Assembly (NCBI GenBank): GCA_012517635.1
Contig: JAAYUP010000160.1
Location: forward strand, 1 to 5,167
Length of the DNA: 5,167 nt
Source: Candidatus Atribacter alterifermentans
GTDB taxonomy: Bacteria > Atribacterota > Atribacteria > Atribacterales > Atribacteraceae
Direction: 5' to 3'
In this document: piece after piece, positions 1-4,946 of the stretch
Layout of the letters: each line of letters starts with the position of its first letter
Numbering within the stretch: position 1 is the stretch's first letter
Notes under the pieces: model-generated
Seen by the model: only the letters and a program-made list of their open reading frames with translations
Database searches by the model: none
What the model was told of the DNA's origin: nothing
Translations under genes and position numbers: made by a program

Positions 1-465
1 AATTGGATATTCATTTGACCATCCTGGTAAAGCAATTCGAAGTGCCTGTGGAAGTATTATACTGAAAATAGCTTGATTTTTACTCATACCCAACGATCGG
101 GCTGCCAACATCTGTCCTTCGCCGAGAGATAAAATTGCTCCCCGAAATATCTCAGTTTGATAAGCTGCACTTCTTAAACCTAACACCAGAGCACCAATAA
201 AAAAGGCGGAAATGTTCAGACCCATAAGCGGAAATATACCAAAATAAAAGAGAAACAGTAAAACTAAGTTAGGAAGTCCTCGAAATATCCAAACATAAAA
301 AGAAATAAATTTCCCGATCCATTTTCTTCCATAAACCTGACCGATTGCCATAGGAATTCCCACAACTAAACCCAATGTTAATGCCATTCCAACCAATCCA
401 AATGTCACCCCCATACCAGAAATGATATAGGGAAACGATTCAATGACAGCCTGCAATGGTTCCAC
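1..465 (-). CDS. Amino-acid ABC transporter permease, HisM/GlnP type (partial, C-terminus off the left edge)
   Basis: This is the inner-membrane channel subunit of a polar amino-acid importer, which works with a family 3 binding protein and an ATPase. The 155 visible codons have no stop. They begin LQAVIESFPYIISGMGVTF, followed by hydrophobic membrane segments at about residues 13-40, 53-78 and 85-100. A cytoplasmic coupling loop follows at about 115-140 (GEGQMLAARSLGMS, then IILPQALRIALPGWSNE), the signature of this permease family. The Glu of the usual EAA motif is Leu here (residue 120). The start is GTG at 465, because an in-frame TGA at 472-474 excludes anything further upstream and the N-terminus then matches the family. 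The SD is weak. The missing part should be about 60-70 residues. It lies downstream of the binding-protein gene on the same strand and has its own candidate promoter. The amino acid transported cannot be told from the sequence. Confidence 0.93.
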   Translation of the reverse strand, partial: MEPLQAVIESFPYIISGMGVTFGLVGMALTLGLVVGIPMAIGQVYGRKWIGKFISFYVWIFRGLPNLVLLFLFYFGIFPLMGLNISAFFIGALVLGLRSAAYQTEIFRGAILSLGEGQMLAARSLGMSKNQAIFSIILPQALRIALPGWSNEYPI

Positions 466-505
466 CCCAACTCAATATTCTCAATTCTGTAAATAACTGA
501 AAGTG

Positions 506-534
506 ATTATACTTTATTAATGAATAAGAGTGAA
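506..534 (-). promoter_or_regulatory. Candidate sigma70 promoter for the permease gene
   Basis: On the minus strand there is a perfect -10 TATAAT (506-511), a 17-nt spacer and a -35 TTCACT (529-534, four of six consensus matches). Transcription would start near 499, about 34 nt before the GTG at 465. It lies after the terminator of the binding-protein gene, so it could supply the permease independently. Chance matches are easier in this AT-rich DNA, so the call is tentative. Confidence 0.5.
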
Positions 535-556
535 TCATAAATCGATTTTTTTGCAA

Positions 557-595
557 CAAAAAAAATAGGGAGCAAGATACTCCATCCCTGCTCCC
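557..595 (-). terminator. Intrinsic terminator after the binding-protein gene
   Basis: Read on the minus strand, GGGAGCA (589-595) pairs with TGCTCCC (568-574) across a 14-nt loop, and the stem is followed by TA and a run of eight T (558-565). It starts 30 nt after the binding-protein stop and lies before the permease. It would end or attenuate the transcript, leaving more binding-protein message than permease message, an arrangement known from other ABC importer operons. Confidence 0.82.
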
Positions 596-625
596 CAATT
601 AAATTCAATATTTTCAAAATTTTAA

Positions 626-1387
626 TTATTTCATCTCATACTTGGCCATAAGTTCTTCCCAAAATGGTGAAGCCATTAACTTTTTCAAACCTTCATTCAG
701 TTTTTCCTTTAACTCGGTGTCTTCTTTACGAACCGCAATACCGTATTCTTCTCCGGTGCTTATCACTCCAATTTTTACCAATGGTTTTCCAGCAATTGCT
801 TTAGTAACAACTGGCTCGTCCATCATTGCAACTTGAACCCGACCATTGATTAAATCGTTTACCGCTAAGGGGAAGTTATCATATAATTTGAGGTTGTCCT
901 TGGGAAGAATTCCAGTTTTTATTAAATTATCCTCAATCCACATGGCTGCGGTGCAACTTCTTTGGGTTCCAACTGTATATTTTCCTGCTTTAAAACTCTC
1001 AATATCTAAATTTTCACCTTCACGAGCCGCCACTGCTTGATTGACTACCCAATAAACATCAGAAAAATCAACCTGTTGTTTTCTTTCTTCAGTAATTGTC
1101 ATTCCCGAATAGATGAGATCAATCTTTTTAGCTAAAAGACTTGGAATAATTCCATCCCATGCCATTGGAACGACTTGAACTTTAAAACCCATTTCATTGG
1201 CTATCCATTGAATGGACTCAACATCAAAACCAGCTGGATTTCCATCTTTATCAATGAATGAAAAGGGGTAATAGTCGCCATCAATCCCAACAATATAGGT
1301 CTTTTCCTCATTTGCTAAAACAGTACTTCCCAATATCAGTGAAATCAATAGAGCAGTAACAACGATAAAAAACACTTTTCCTTTCAT
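626..1387 (-). CDS. Amino-acid ABC transporter substrate-binding protein, family 3 (HisJ/GlnH type)
   Basis: This exported protein captures an amino acid and delivers it to the membrane permease. Its 253 residues start with a Sec signal peptide (MKGK, a hydrophobic core at about 5-21, likely cleavage after VLA at residue 25). The mature part has the two-lobe family pattern: YYPFSFIDKDGNPAGFD (39-55), AWDGIIPSL (76-84), then SGMTITEER and VDFSD (94-110). Arg102 is in the position that binds the ligand carboxylate. The hinge and second lobe show VGTQRS (139-144) and MMDEP (188-192), with Asp190 expected to bind the ligand amino group. An in-frame TTG at 1406-1408 would add seven residues, but the AGGAGG at 1394-1399 lies inside that extension and is 6 nt from ATG 1387, so ATG is the start. 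It has its own strong promoter, a terminator behind it, and the permease next. The ligand is unknown: these signatures mark an amino acid but not which one. Confidence 0.95.
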   Translation of the reverse strand: MKGKVFFIVVTALLISLILGSTVLANEEKTYIVGIDGDYYPFSFIDKDGNPAGFDVESIQWIANEMGFKVQVVPMAWDGIIPSLLAKKIDLIYSGMTITEERKQQVDFSDVYWVVNQAVAAREGENLDIESFKAGKYTVGTQRSCTAAMWIEDNLIKTGILPKDNLKLYDNFPLAVNDLINGRVQVAMMDEPVVTKAIAGKPLVKIGVISTGEEYGIAVRKEDTELKEKLNEGLKKLMASPFWEELMAKYEMK

Positions 1388-1393
1388 TTCTTT

Positions 1394-1399
1394 CCTCCT
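1394..1399 (-). promoter_or_regulatory. Ribosome binding site that fixes the binding-protein start
   Basis: AGGAGG on the minus strand lies 6 nt before ATG 1387. It sits within the longer reading frame opened by TTG 1408, which shows that the longer frame is not used. Confidence 0.9.
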
Positions 1400-1440
1400 A
1401 TAGTTCAATATTCGTTTTTATTCAATTTTTTGTACTATTC

Positions 1441-1469
1441 ATAATAGAGACCACATGATTTCCTGTCAA
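1441..1469 (-). promoter_or_regulatory. Strong sigma70 promoter for the binding-protein gene
   Basis: A perfect -35 TTGACA (1464-1469), an exact 17-nt spacer and a -10 TATTAT (1441-1446, five of six matches) lie on the minus strand. Transcription would start near 1434, giving a leader of about 47 nt before ATG 1387. This is the best promoter in the window and fits the high expression usual for binding proteins. No clear operator overlaps it. Confidence 0.8.
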
Positions 1470-1598
1470 CTTTTCAATGAAAAAAGAGGAAATTGAAGAA
1501 GTTCAGAAAATTCTCTATTTTATTTTCATGGATTGAATTACCAGAAAAAAAGATAATCTTCAATGTCTACCAGCTTGGAAATTTAATATAACAGAAAT

Positions 1599-1811
1599 TT
1601 ACTCATTGAATGAAGTTCCTCTTATTTCATTCATTAATTCTTTCATAATATCTTCTTTTACCTGTTTCTTAACTTCATCAATTATTTCTCGAACTAATTG
1701 AGTATAAAGCGGAGTCAAATAGGCAGACCTCCTATCAGGAGACTTCACCATTTCCTTGGTTCGTTCAATTTCTCCTAATATGCTTCCAATTTTTTCAGAT
1801 GGATCAACCAT
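1599..1811 (-). CDS. Small hypothetical protein, 70 aa, charged and helical
   Basis: I do not recognise this protein. Its 70 residues have no signal peptide, membrane segment or cysteine and look like two helices. The first (about 5-22, EKIGSILGEIERTKEMV) is followed by a turn with SPDRRSAYLTP. A long charged helix (about 36-63) then carries spaced hydrophobic residues (REIIDEVKKQVKEDIMKEL), which suggests a coiled coil or oligomerisation surface. That it is real is supported by the near-perfect SD AAGGAGG (1817-1823), 5 nt before ATG 1811, in an otherwise AT-only leader. It is on the same strand as the transporter genes but 211 bp upstream of the binding protein, which has its own promoter, so it is probably a separate unit. 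No convincing promoter was found for it. A cytoplasmic location is inferred; the function is unknown. Confidence 0.72.
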   Translation of the reverse strand: MVDPSEKIGSILGEIERTKEMVKSPDRRSAYLTPLYTQLVREIIDEVKKQVKEDIMKELMNEIRGTSFNE

Positions 1812-1816
1812 TTCGT

Positions 1817-1823
1817 CCTCCTT
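1817..1823 (-). promoter_or_regulatory. Strong ribosome binding site of the 70-aa protein
   Basis: AAGGAGG on the minus strand ends 5 nt before ATG 1811. It is the main evidence that this short reading frame is translated. Confidence 0.85.
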
Positions 1824-1955
1824 TATTTATATAAATTTAAATCATTTCCTTGTCGCTTTATTCATATAAAGTCATTAGTATTATCATCACCTTCTCATAA
1901 TTTTATCGTATTTTTATTTTAAATGGTCAGAAAACTATTTTTTAATTTATCCTAC

Positions 1956-1978
1956 TTATTTAAATAATATTTAAATAA
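1956..1978. repeat. AT-only inverted repeat between divergent genes
   Basis: TTATTTAAA (1956-1964) and its exact reverse complement TTTAAATAA (1970-1978) are separated by TAATA. It lies between the 70-aa gene and the protease gene, about 115 nt before the protease start. It could be an operator, but AT-only palindromes are expected fairly often in DNA this AT-rich. Confidence 0.35.
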
Positions 1979-2005
1979 AAGTTTGATAAATTGAACTCTT
2001 TTTAA

Positions 2006-2034
2006 TGGTCATGATAAACAATATCAGGTATGAT
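2006..2034 (+). promoter_or_regulatory. Candidate promoter of the protease gene with overlapping inverted repeats
   Basis: A -35 TGGTCA (2006-2011, four of six matches), a 17-nt spacer and a -10 TATGAT (2029-2034, five of six) would start transcription near 2041, about 50 nt before ATG 2091. The spacer and -10 overlap TGATA (2012-2016), TATCA (2022-2026) and TGATAT (2031-2036), which form two overlapping inverted repeats and may bind a regulator. An alternative -35 TTGAAC at 1991 has no good -10 at a suitable distance. Confidence 0.4.
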
Positions 2035-2074
2035 ATGAATACTCAAAAGAATCACTACCATGCTATTAGCTGTC

Positions 2075-2080
2075 GAGGAG
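2075..2080 (+). promoter_or_regulatory. Ribosome binding site of the protease, with long spacing
   Basis: GAGGAG is 10 nt before ATG 2091, longer than the usual 5-9. An ATG directly after it (2081) opens an out-of-frame short frame that ends within the signal-peptide coding region, so it cannot start the protease. The long spacing may lower translation. Confidence 0.65.
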
Positions 2081-2090
2081 ATGGAATTCA

Positions 2091-3569
2091 ATGATCAGAA
2101 AAAAATTTTATTGGTTCAGTTTATTATTCCTTGTCTTTATGTTTTTCCTTTTTACTTTGCCCGCTTTAGCGTCTGACATTTCCGATGCTATTGTTAAAGT
2201 ATACGCTGTATCTGATCCTCCTGATTACTTAAATCCTTGGAACATGATGGGTCCTTCTTCGGTCACTGGCTCTGGGGCTATTATCGAAGGAAATCGCATC
2301 CTGACTAACGCCCACGTTGTAAGCGATCTTACTTTTCTCCAGGTCCGCCGGTATGGTGATACGCAGCGATACCCGGCTCGACTTTTGGCAATATCCCATC
2401 AATGCGATCTTGCCCTGATTACCGTTGATGATCCTCATTTTTTTCAAGGTATTGACCCTCTGATCATTGGAGATCTTCCAGCAACCAACCAAGAAGTATT
2501 GGTTTATGGTTTCCCAATGGGAGGTGATACGCTGAGCATCACAAAAGGAGTTGTATCGCGCATTGAACACCAACCCTACGTACATAGTTCTATTGCACTT
2601 TTAGCCGGCCAGATTGATGCAGCTATTAATCCAGGAAATAGCGGCGGACCGGTAATTGTTAATGGAAAAATTGTTGGTGTAGTCATGCAAGGAATCCCCA
2701 GTTCCCAGAACATTGGATATATGGTTCCAGCACCAATTATAAAACATTTTTTTGAAGACCTTTCTGATGGACAACTAGATGGTTTTCCCAACCTCGGAGT
2801 ATGTATGCAATATATGGAAAGCCCCGATCTTCGAGAAAAATATGCTATGCCGGAAAACACAACTGGGGTTCTCGTTAATCAAGTTATTCCTGGCTCGTCT
2901 GCCGATGGTATCATCCAACCTGGGGATGTTATCCTCTCCATAGACGATTTCCCTATTGCAAACGATGGAACAGTGGAATTTCGAGAAAAAGAAAGAACGA
3001 ACTTAGCGTATCTTGTTCAAAAACATCAAATTGGTGATGATTTAAATCTTAAAATTTTACGCAACAGCGAAATTCAAAGCCTATCAGTAAAATTAATTAG
3101 CTCTTATGAAAAAAACTGGTTAATTCCCTATGAACAATATGAAACCTTACCAACCTATTTCATTTATGGTGGTTTAGTATTTTCTCCTTTAAGTGTTAAT
3201 TTATTTAATATATGGGGATCGAATTGGTTTAATAATGCTCCCAAAGAATTAGTTTCATTACTTGCTAATAACATCCCTTCAGTCGAAGGCGAGCAAGTCA
3301 TTATTCTTTTACGAGTTTTACCAGCATCGGTGAATGATGGGTATCAAAATTTTGCTCCATGGATTGTAAAAAAAGTAAATGGGAATGAAGTTCTTAATAT
3401 GAAAGAGCTTGTTCAAAAAATTGAAAACGATGATAGTAATTTATTTGTCATTTTAGAAAATAACACGAATCAACAGATTGTCCTGAATCGCCAAAAAGTA
3501 AAACAAGCCAACCCACAAATTCTTGCCACTTATAAGATTCGAGAAGATCGCTCACTGGATTTACAGTAA
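2091..3569 (+). CDS. Secreted trypsin-like serine protease with PDZ domains, Deg9/Deg2-like HtrA family
   Basis: This protease is predicted to act outside the cytoplasm, probably in protein quality control or regulated proteolysis; its substrate is unknown. Its 492 residues begin with a signal peptide (IRKK, hydrophobic 8-24, likely cleavage after ALA at 27). The protease domain covers about 30-220 with a complete triad: His75 in LTNAHVV, Asp106 in CDLALI, Ser184 in NPGNSGGP. The first PDZ domain is at about 235-335 (GVLVNQVIPGSSADGIIQPGDVILSIDD, in two conserved parts). A second, PDZ-like region covers about 350-470 (YGGLVFSPLS, then VNGNEVLNMKEL), and the end is DRSLDL. PDYLNPW, GFPMGGDTLS, IANDGTV and GLVFSPLS are shared with plant Deg9/Deg2-type proteases and bacterial relatives, not with DegP. 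The start ATG has GAGGAG 10 nt upstream, a slightly long spacing; the ATG at 2081 is out of frame. It is a single-gene unit ending at a strong terminator. The family is secure; the subfamily rests on recognised motifs. Confidence 0.95.
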   Translation: MIRKKFYWFSLLFLVFMFFLFTLPALASDISDAIVKVYAVSDPPDYLNPWNMMGPSSVTGSGAIIEGNRILTNAHVVSDLTFLQVRRYGDTQRYPARLLAISHQCDLALITVDDPHFFQGIDPLIIGDLPATNQEVLVYGFPMGGDTLSITKGVVSRIEHQPYVHSSIALLAGQIDAAINPGNSGGPVIVNGKIVGVVMQGIPSSQNIGYMVPAPIIKHFFEDLSDGQLDGFPNLGVCMQYMESPDLREKYAMPENTTGVLVNQVIPGSSADGIIQPGDVILSIDDFPIANDGTVEFREKERTNLAYLVQKHQIGDDLNLKILRNSEIQSLSVKLISSYEKNWLIPYEQYETLPTYFIYGGLVFSPLSVNLFNIWGSNWFNNAPKELVSLLANNIPSVEGEQVIILLRVLPASVNDGYQNFAPWIVKKVNGNEVLNMKELVQKIENDDSNLFVILENNTNQQIVLNRQKVKQANPQILATYKIREDRSLDLQ

Positions 3570-3571
3570 AA

Positions 3572-3620
3572 AATCAATAAAAAAGCGCCTTCGGAAAAAC
3601 AAGGCGCTTTTTTATTGATT
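3572..3620. terminator. Bidirectional intrinsic terminator shared by protease and aldolase
   Basis: A perfect 20-bp inverted repeat (3572-3591 and 3601-3620) surrounds a 9-nt loop, CGGAAAAAC. The GC-rich core AGCGCCTT/AAGGCGCT is flanked by A6 on the left and T6 on the right, so each strand reads a GC stem followed by a U-run. It starts three bases after the protease stop (3569) and ends 13 bases before the end of the aldolase frame (3634), and serves both convergent genes. Confidence 0.95.
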
Positions 3621-3633
3621 ATTAAATGAATTC

Positions 3634-4587
3634 TCAGGAAAGAGCTTCTCCAATTTTGCGAGCTGTTTGATTCATTTCATAATACTGATTCAAGATTTCT
3701 TTGGTTTTTTCCCTTAAGGCTTTTTGTGCTTCTTTTACCTGATTTCCGCTTTCTTGAAGTGCTTTTTCATAAGTTTGACGAATCTCGGTACCAACATTGA
3801 TTTTGGTAATCCCATTTTGAATAGCTTGTAAAACATATTCTTTTTGTACTCCCGATCCACCGTGAAGAACTAATGGAATACCAGTTTTTTGAACCAATTT
3901 TCTTAAATGTTCAATATTTAATCGGGCTTGAATCTTTTTTTGATCTTTCGCGGTACCGGTTATAGCACCATGGATATTCCCTATAGCAACTGAAAGCCAA
4001 TCAATACCAGTTTTTTGAACCATGTAGGCAGCATCTTCTGGCGAAGTAAATCCTTTTCCTGATGCAAATATTTCATCATAGGGGGGCATCGGACCACTTT
4101 CATGACCCAGGACTGCTCCCAATTCAGCTTCAACTAAAACCCCCGACGGATGAGCAATATCAACTACTTCTTTGGAAATAGATATATTTTCTTCCAAAGA
4201 TAATCGTGATCCATCGATCATCACCGAATCATAACCAAGGTCAACCGCTTCGGTTATCAAAAGCTTCCAATCAACTTCTTTTCCTTCTTCATCAATAACT
4301 GGGACATGATCTTGGTGAAGTCGAGCAACCGAAGTATCTTTACACCGATCAAATTCCTTTTTTATTGCTGCAAAGCTTCGAGCTTGAAAACGAGTAATAT
4401 CAGGTCGAGCAACCTCAATGAGTGCAAAGCACTCGATTTCTCTCAAAGCTTCAATAACTGCTTCCATCATAGGAAGATAGGGGATATTAAATGCTGGAAC
4501 CACAAGATGTTGATTACTGGCTTCTTTCATTATTTCTTTAAGAGAAGCTTTCCCCATTACTTTTTTCCAGTTTTCCATAATATTCAT
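3634..4587 (-). CDS. Class II (zinc) aldolase, fructose-bisphosphate/tagatose-bisphosphate family
   Basis: Cytoplasmic metal-dependent aldolase that reversibly splits a ketose (bis)phosphate into dihydroxyacetone phosphate and an aldehyde. Of 317 residues, the parts expected for catalysis are present: NIPY near the start of the barrel (34-37), HQDH (91-94) with catalytic Asp93 and zinc ligand His94, EAELG (153-157), the second zinc ligand His206 in GNIHGA, the third His242 in LHGGSG, and the phosphate-binding NVGTE (264-268). It is longer than the usual 280-290-residue KbaY/GatY form because of extra residues at both ends and around 97-106 and 163-176. An ATG at 4617 would add ten residues but has no SD; AAAGGAG (4592-4598) precedes ATG 4587. 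The substrate (fructose-1,6-, tagatose-1,6-bisphosphate or another sugar phosphate) cannot be decided, and no neighbouring sugar genes help. It is convergent with the protease and appears to be a single-gene unit in this window. Confidence 0.93.
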   Translation of the reverse strand: MNIMENWKKVMGKASLKEIMKEASNQHLVVPAFNIPYLPMMEAVIEALREIECFALIEVARPDITRFQARSFAAIKKEFDRCKDTSVARLHQDHVPVIDEEGKEVDWKLLITEAVDLGYDSVMIDGSRLSLEENISISKEVVDIAHPSGVLVEAELGAVLGHESGPMPPYDEIFASGKGFTSPEDAAYMVQKTGIDWLSVAIGNIHGAITGTAKDQKKIQARLNIEHLRKLVQKTGIPLVLHGGSGVQKEYVLQAIQNGITKINVGTEIRQTYEKALQESGNQVKEAQKALREKTKEILNQYYEMNQTARKIGEALS

Positions 4588-4591
4588 TCGA

Positions 4592-4598
4592 CTCCTTT
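4592..4598 (-). promoter_or_regulatory. Ribosome binding site that decides the aldolase start
   Basis: AAAGGAG on the minus strand lies 4 nt before ATG 4587, while the upstream in-frame ATG at 4617 has no SD. The spacing is short; another in-frame ATG at 4578 (MENWKK) is 13 nt from the SD and less likely. Confidence 0.72.
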
Positions 4599-4622
4599 CA
4601 ATCTTGAACCTTCTCATTCTTT

Positions 4623-4651
4623 AGTGTATTTTAAAAATGAGCTTTACTCAA
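4623..4651 (-). promoter_or_regulatory. Candidate promoter of the aldolase gene
   Basis: TTGAGT (4646-4651, four of six matches), a 17-nt spacer and TACACT (4623-4628, four of six) would start transcription near 4616. That leaves a leader of about 28 nt containing the SD, and would make the upstream ATG at 4617 unusable. An alternative is TTTACA (4681-4686) with AATATT (4657-4662) at an 18-nt spacing. Both are only moderate matches. Confidence 0.3.
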
Positions 4652-4702
4652 ATAATAATATTGTAACATTCTATCTATCTTGTAAATACCACCAAATGAA
4701 TT

Positions 4703-4728
4703 CCCCCATTGAGGGGGTTAGGGGGGTG
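4703..4728. repeat. C/G-tract hairpin and G-rich left arm of the repeat cluster
   Basis: CCCCC (4703-4707), loop ATTGA and GGGGG (4713-4717) form a 5-bp hairpin, followed by TTA and G6 (4721-4726). The G-rich part GAGGGGGTTAGGGGGGTG (4711-4728) resembles, on the opposite strand, the C-rich stretch at 4875-4899. Such a GC block is out of place beside the AT-rich DNA to its left. It may be the end of a small intergenic repeat element. Confidence 0.55.
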
Positions 4729-4740
4729 TGCCTTTCATCT

Positions 4741-4780
4741 GTCATCCTGAGCGGTGCTTTTCCGCGTGAGGATCTCGTCT
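4741..4780. repeat. Hairpin repeat unit 1
   Basis: The unit opens with GTCATCCTGAGC and closes with GTGAGGATCTCGTCT. Inside, ATCCT pairs with AGGAT and GCGG (4751-4754) with CCGC (4762-4765) around TGCTTTT, with a small internal loop (GA against GTG). The same outer arms return in unit 2 with a different inner stem, so this is a dispersed structured repeat and not a coding stretch. Confidence 0.8.
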
Positions 4781-4796
4781 GACACCGAAGGCGTCA
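4780..4796. repeat. Small linking hairpin between the two repeat units
   Basis: TGAC (4780-4783) pairs with GTCA (4793-4796) and CC with GG, with one A-C mismatch and a GAA loop. It uses the end of unit 1 and the first bases of unit 2, so it would compete with them for pairing or be a degenerate third unit. Confidence 0.45.
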
Positions 4797-4836
4797 TCCT
4801 GAGCCCTCGTTTTTCGAGGGCGTGAGGATCTCATCT
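4793..4836. repeat. Hairpin repeat unit 2
   Basis: The opening GTCATCCTGAGC is identical to unit 1, and the closing GTGAGGATCTCATCT differs from it at one base. The inner stem is different and longer: GCCCTCG (4803-4809 region) pairs perfectly with CGAGGGC around TTTTT. Keeping the fold while the stem sequence changes points to selection on, or copying of, a structured DNA or RNA element. Confidence 0.82.
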
Positions 4837-4874
4837 TGTAATTTTTTCTTTTATCTTTTAATTCTTTTTTCATT

Positions 4875-4899
4875 CACCCCTTCTCCCCCTCGCCCCCTC
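4875..4899. repeat. C-tract right arm of the repeat cluster
   Basis: Three C-runs of 4, 5 and 5 (4877-4880, 4885-4889, 4893-4897) are separated by short T/C/G linkers and end in CTC. On the minus strand it reads GAGGGGG, CGA, GGGGG, AGAA, GGGGTG, which resembles the left arm at 4711-4728. The two arms face each other across both hairpin units. Confidence 0.5.
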
Positions 4900-4926
4900 A
4901 GCCTTTATCGCGCCCGACTAATGTAG

Positions 4927-4946
4927 CGACATGCCATGGCATGTCG
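4927..4946. repeat. Perfect 20-bp palindrome
   Basis: CGACATGCCATGGCATGTCG equals its own reverse complement with no spacer. It lies in the intergenic stretch just right of the C-rich arm, preceded by GTAG without a matching CTAC on the other side, so one flank may be decayed. It may be another dispersed palindromic repeat or a dimeric protein site. Confidence 0.75.

Noticed and set aside
642..1040. Two plus-strand frames of 64 codons within the binding-protein gene
   Set aside because: Both are antisense to a well-supported family 3 binding protein.
1388..1408. TTG at 1408 as start of the binding protein
   Set aside because: The extension contains the AGGAGG ribosome binding site, and the signal peptide begins naturally at ATG 1387.
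1540..1558. Possible terminator after the 70-aa gene (AAGA-TTA-TCTT followed by T on the minus strand)
   Set aside because: The stem is only four weak pairs; the T-run alone does not support a terminator.
1821..1860. GCGACA/TATATA promoter for the 70-aa gene
   Set aside because: The start of transcription would fall on the ribosome binding site, and both hexamers are poor in AT-rich DNA.
2229..2860. Minus-strand reading frames of 118 and 94 codons inside the protease
   Set aside because: They lie antisense to a clearly recognised protease domain and resemble no protein family.
4588..4617. ATG at 4617 as start of the aldolase
   Set aside because: No SD precedes it, the extension contains the AAAGGAG of the internal start, and a candidate transcription start lies almost on it.
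4306..4782. Plus-strand reading frame of 158 codons at the right of the aldolase
   Set aside because: It overlaps the aldolase antisense and then runs through the promoter region and hairpin repeats; its product is low-complexity and it has no SD.
4741..4836. CRISPR array
   Set aside because: Only two units with different inner stems and no regular unique spacers; the structure is hairpin repeats.
4822..4850. Hairpin unit 2 as an intrinsic terminator
   Set aside because: The T-run lies more than 12 nt beyond the end of the stem, too far for a canonical terminator.
4711..4899. G-quadruplex in the G-rich or C-rich arm
   Set aside because: The left arm has two long G-runs and the right arm three on the minus strand, short of four well-spaced runs.
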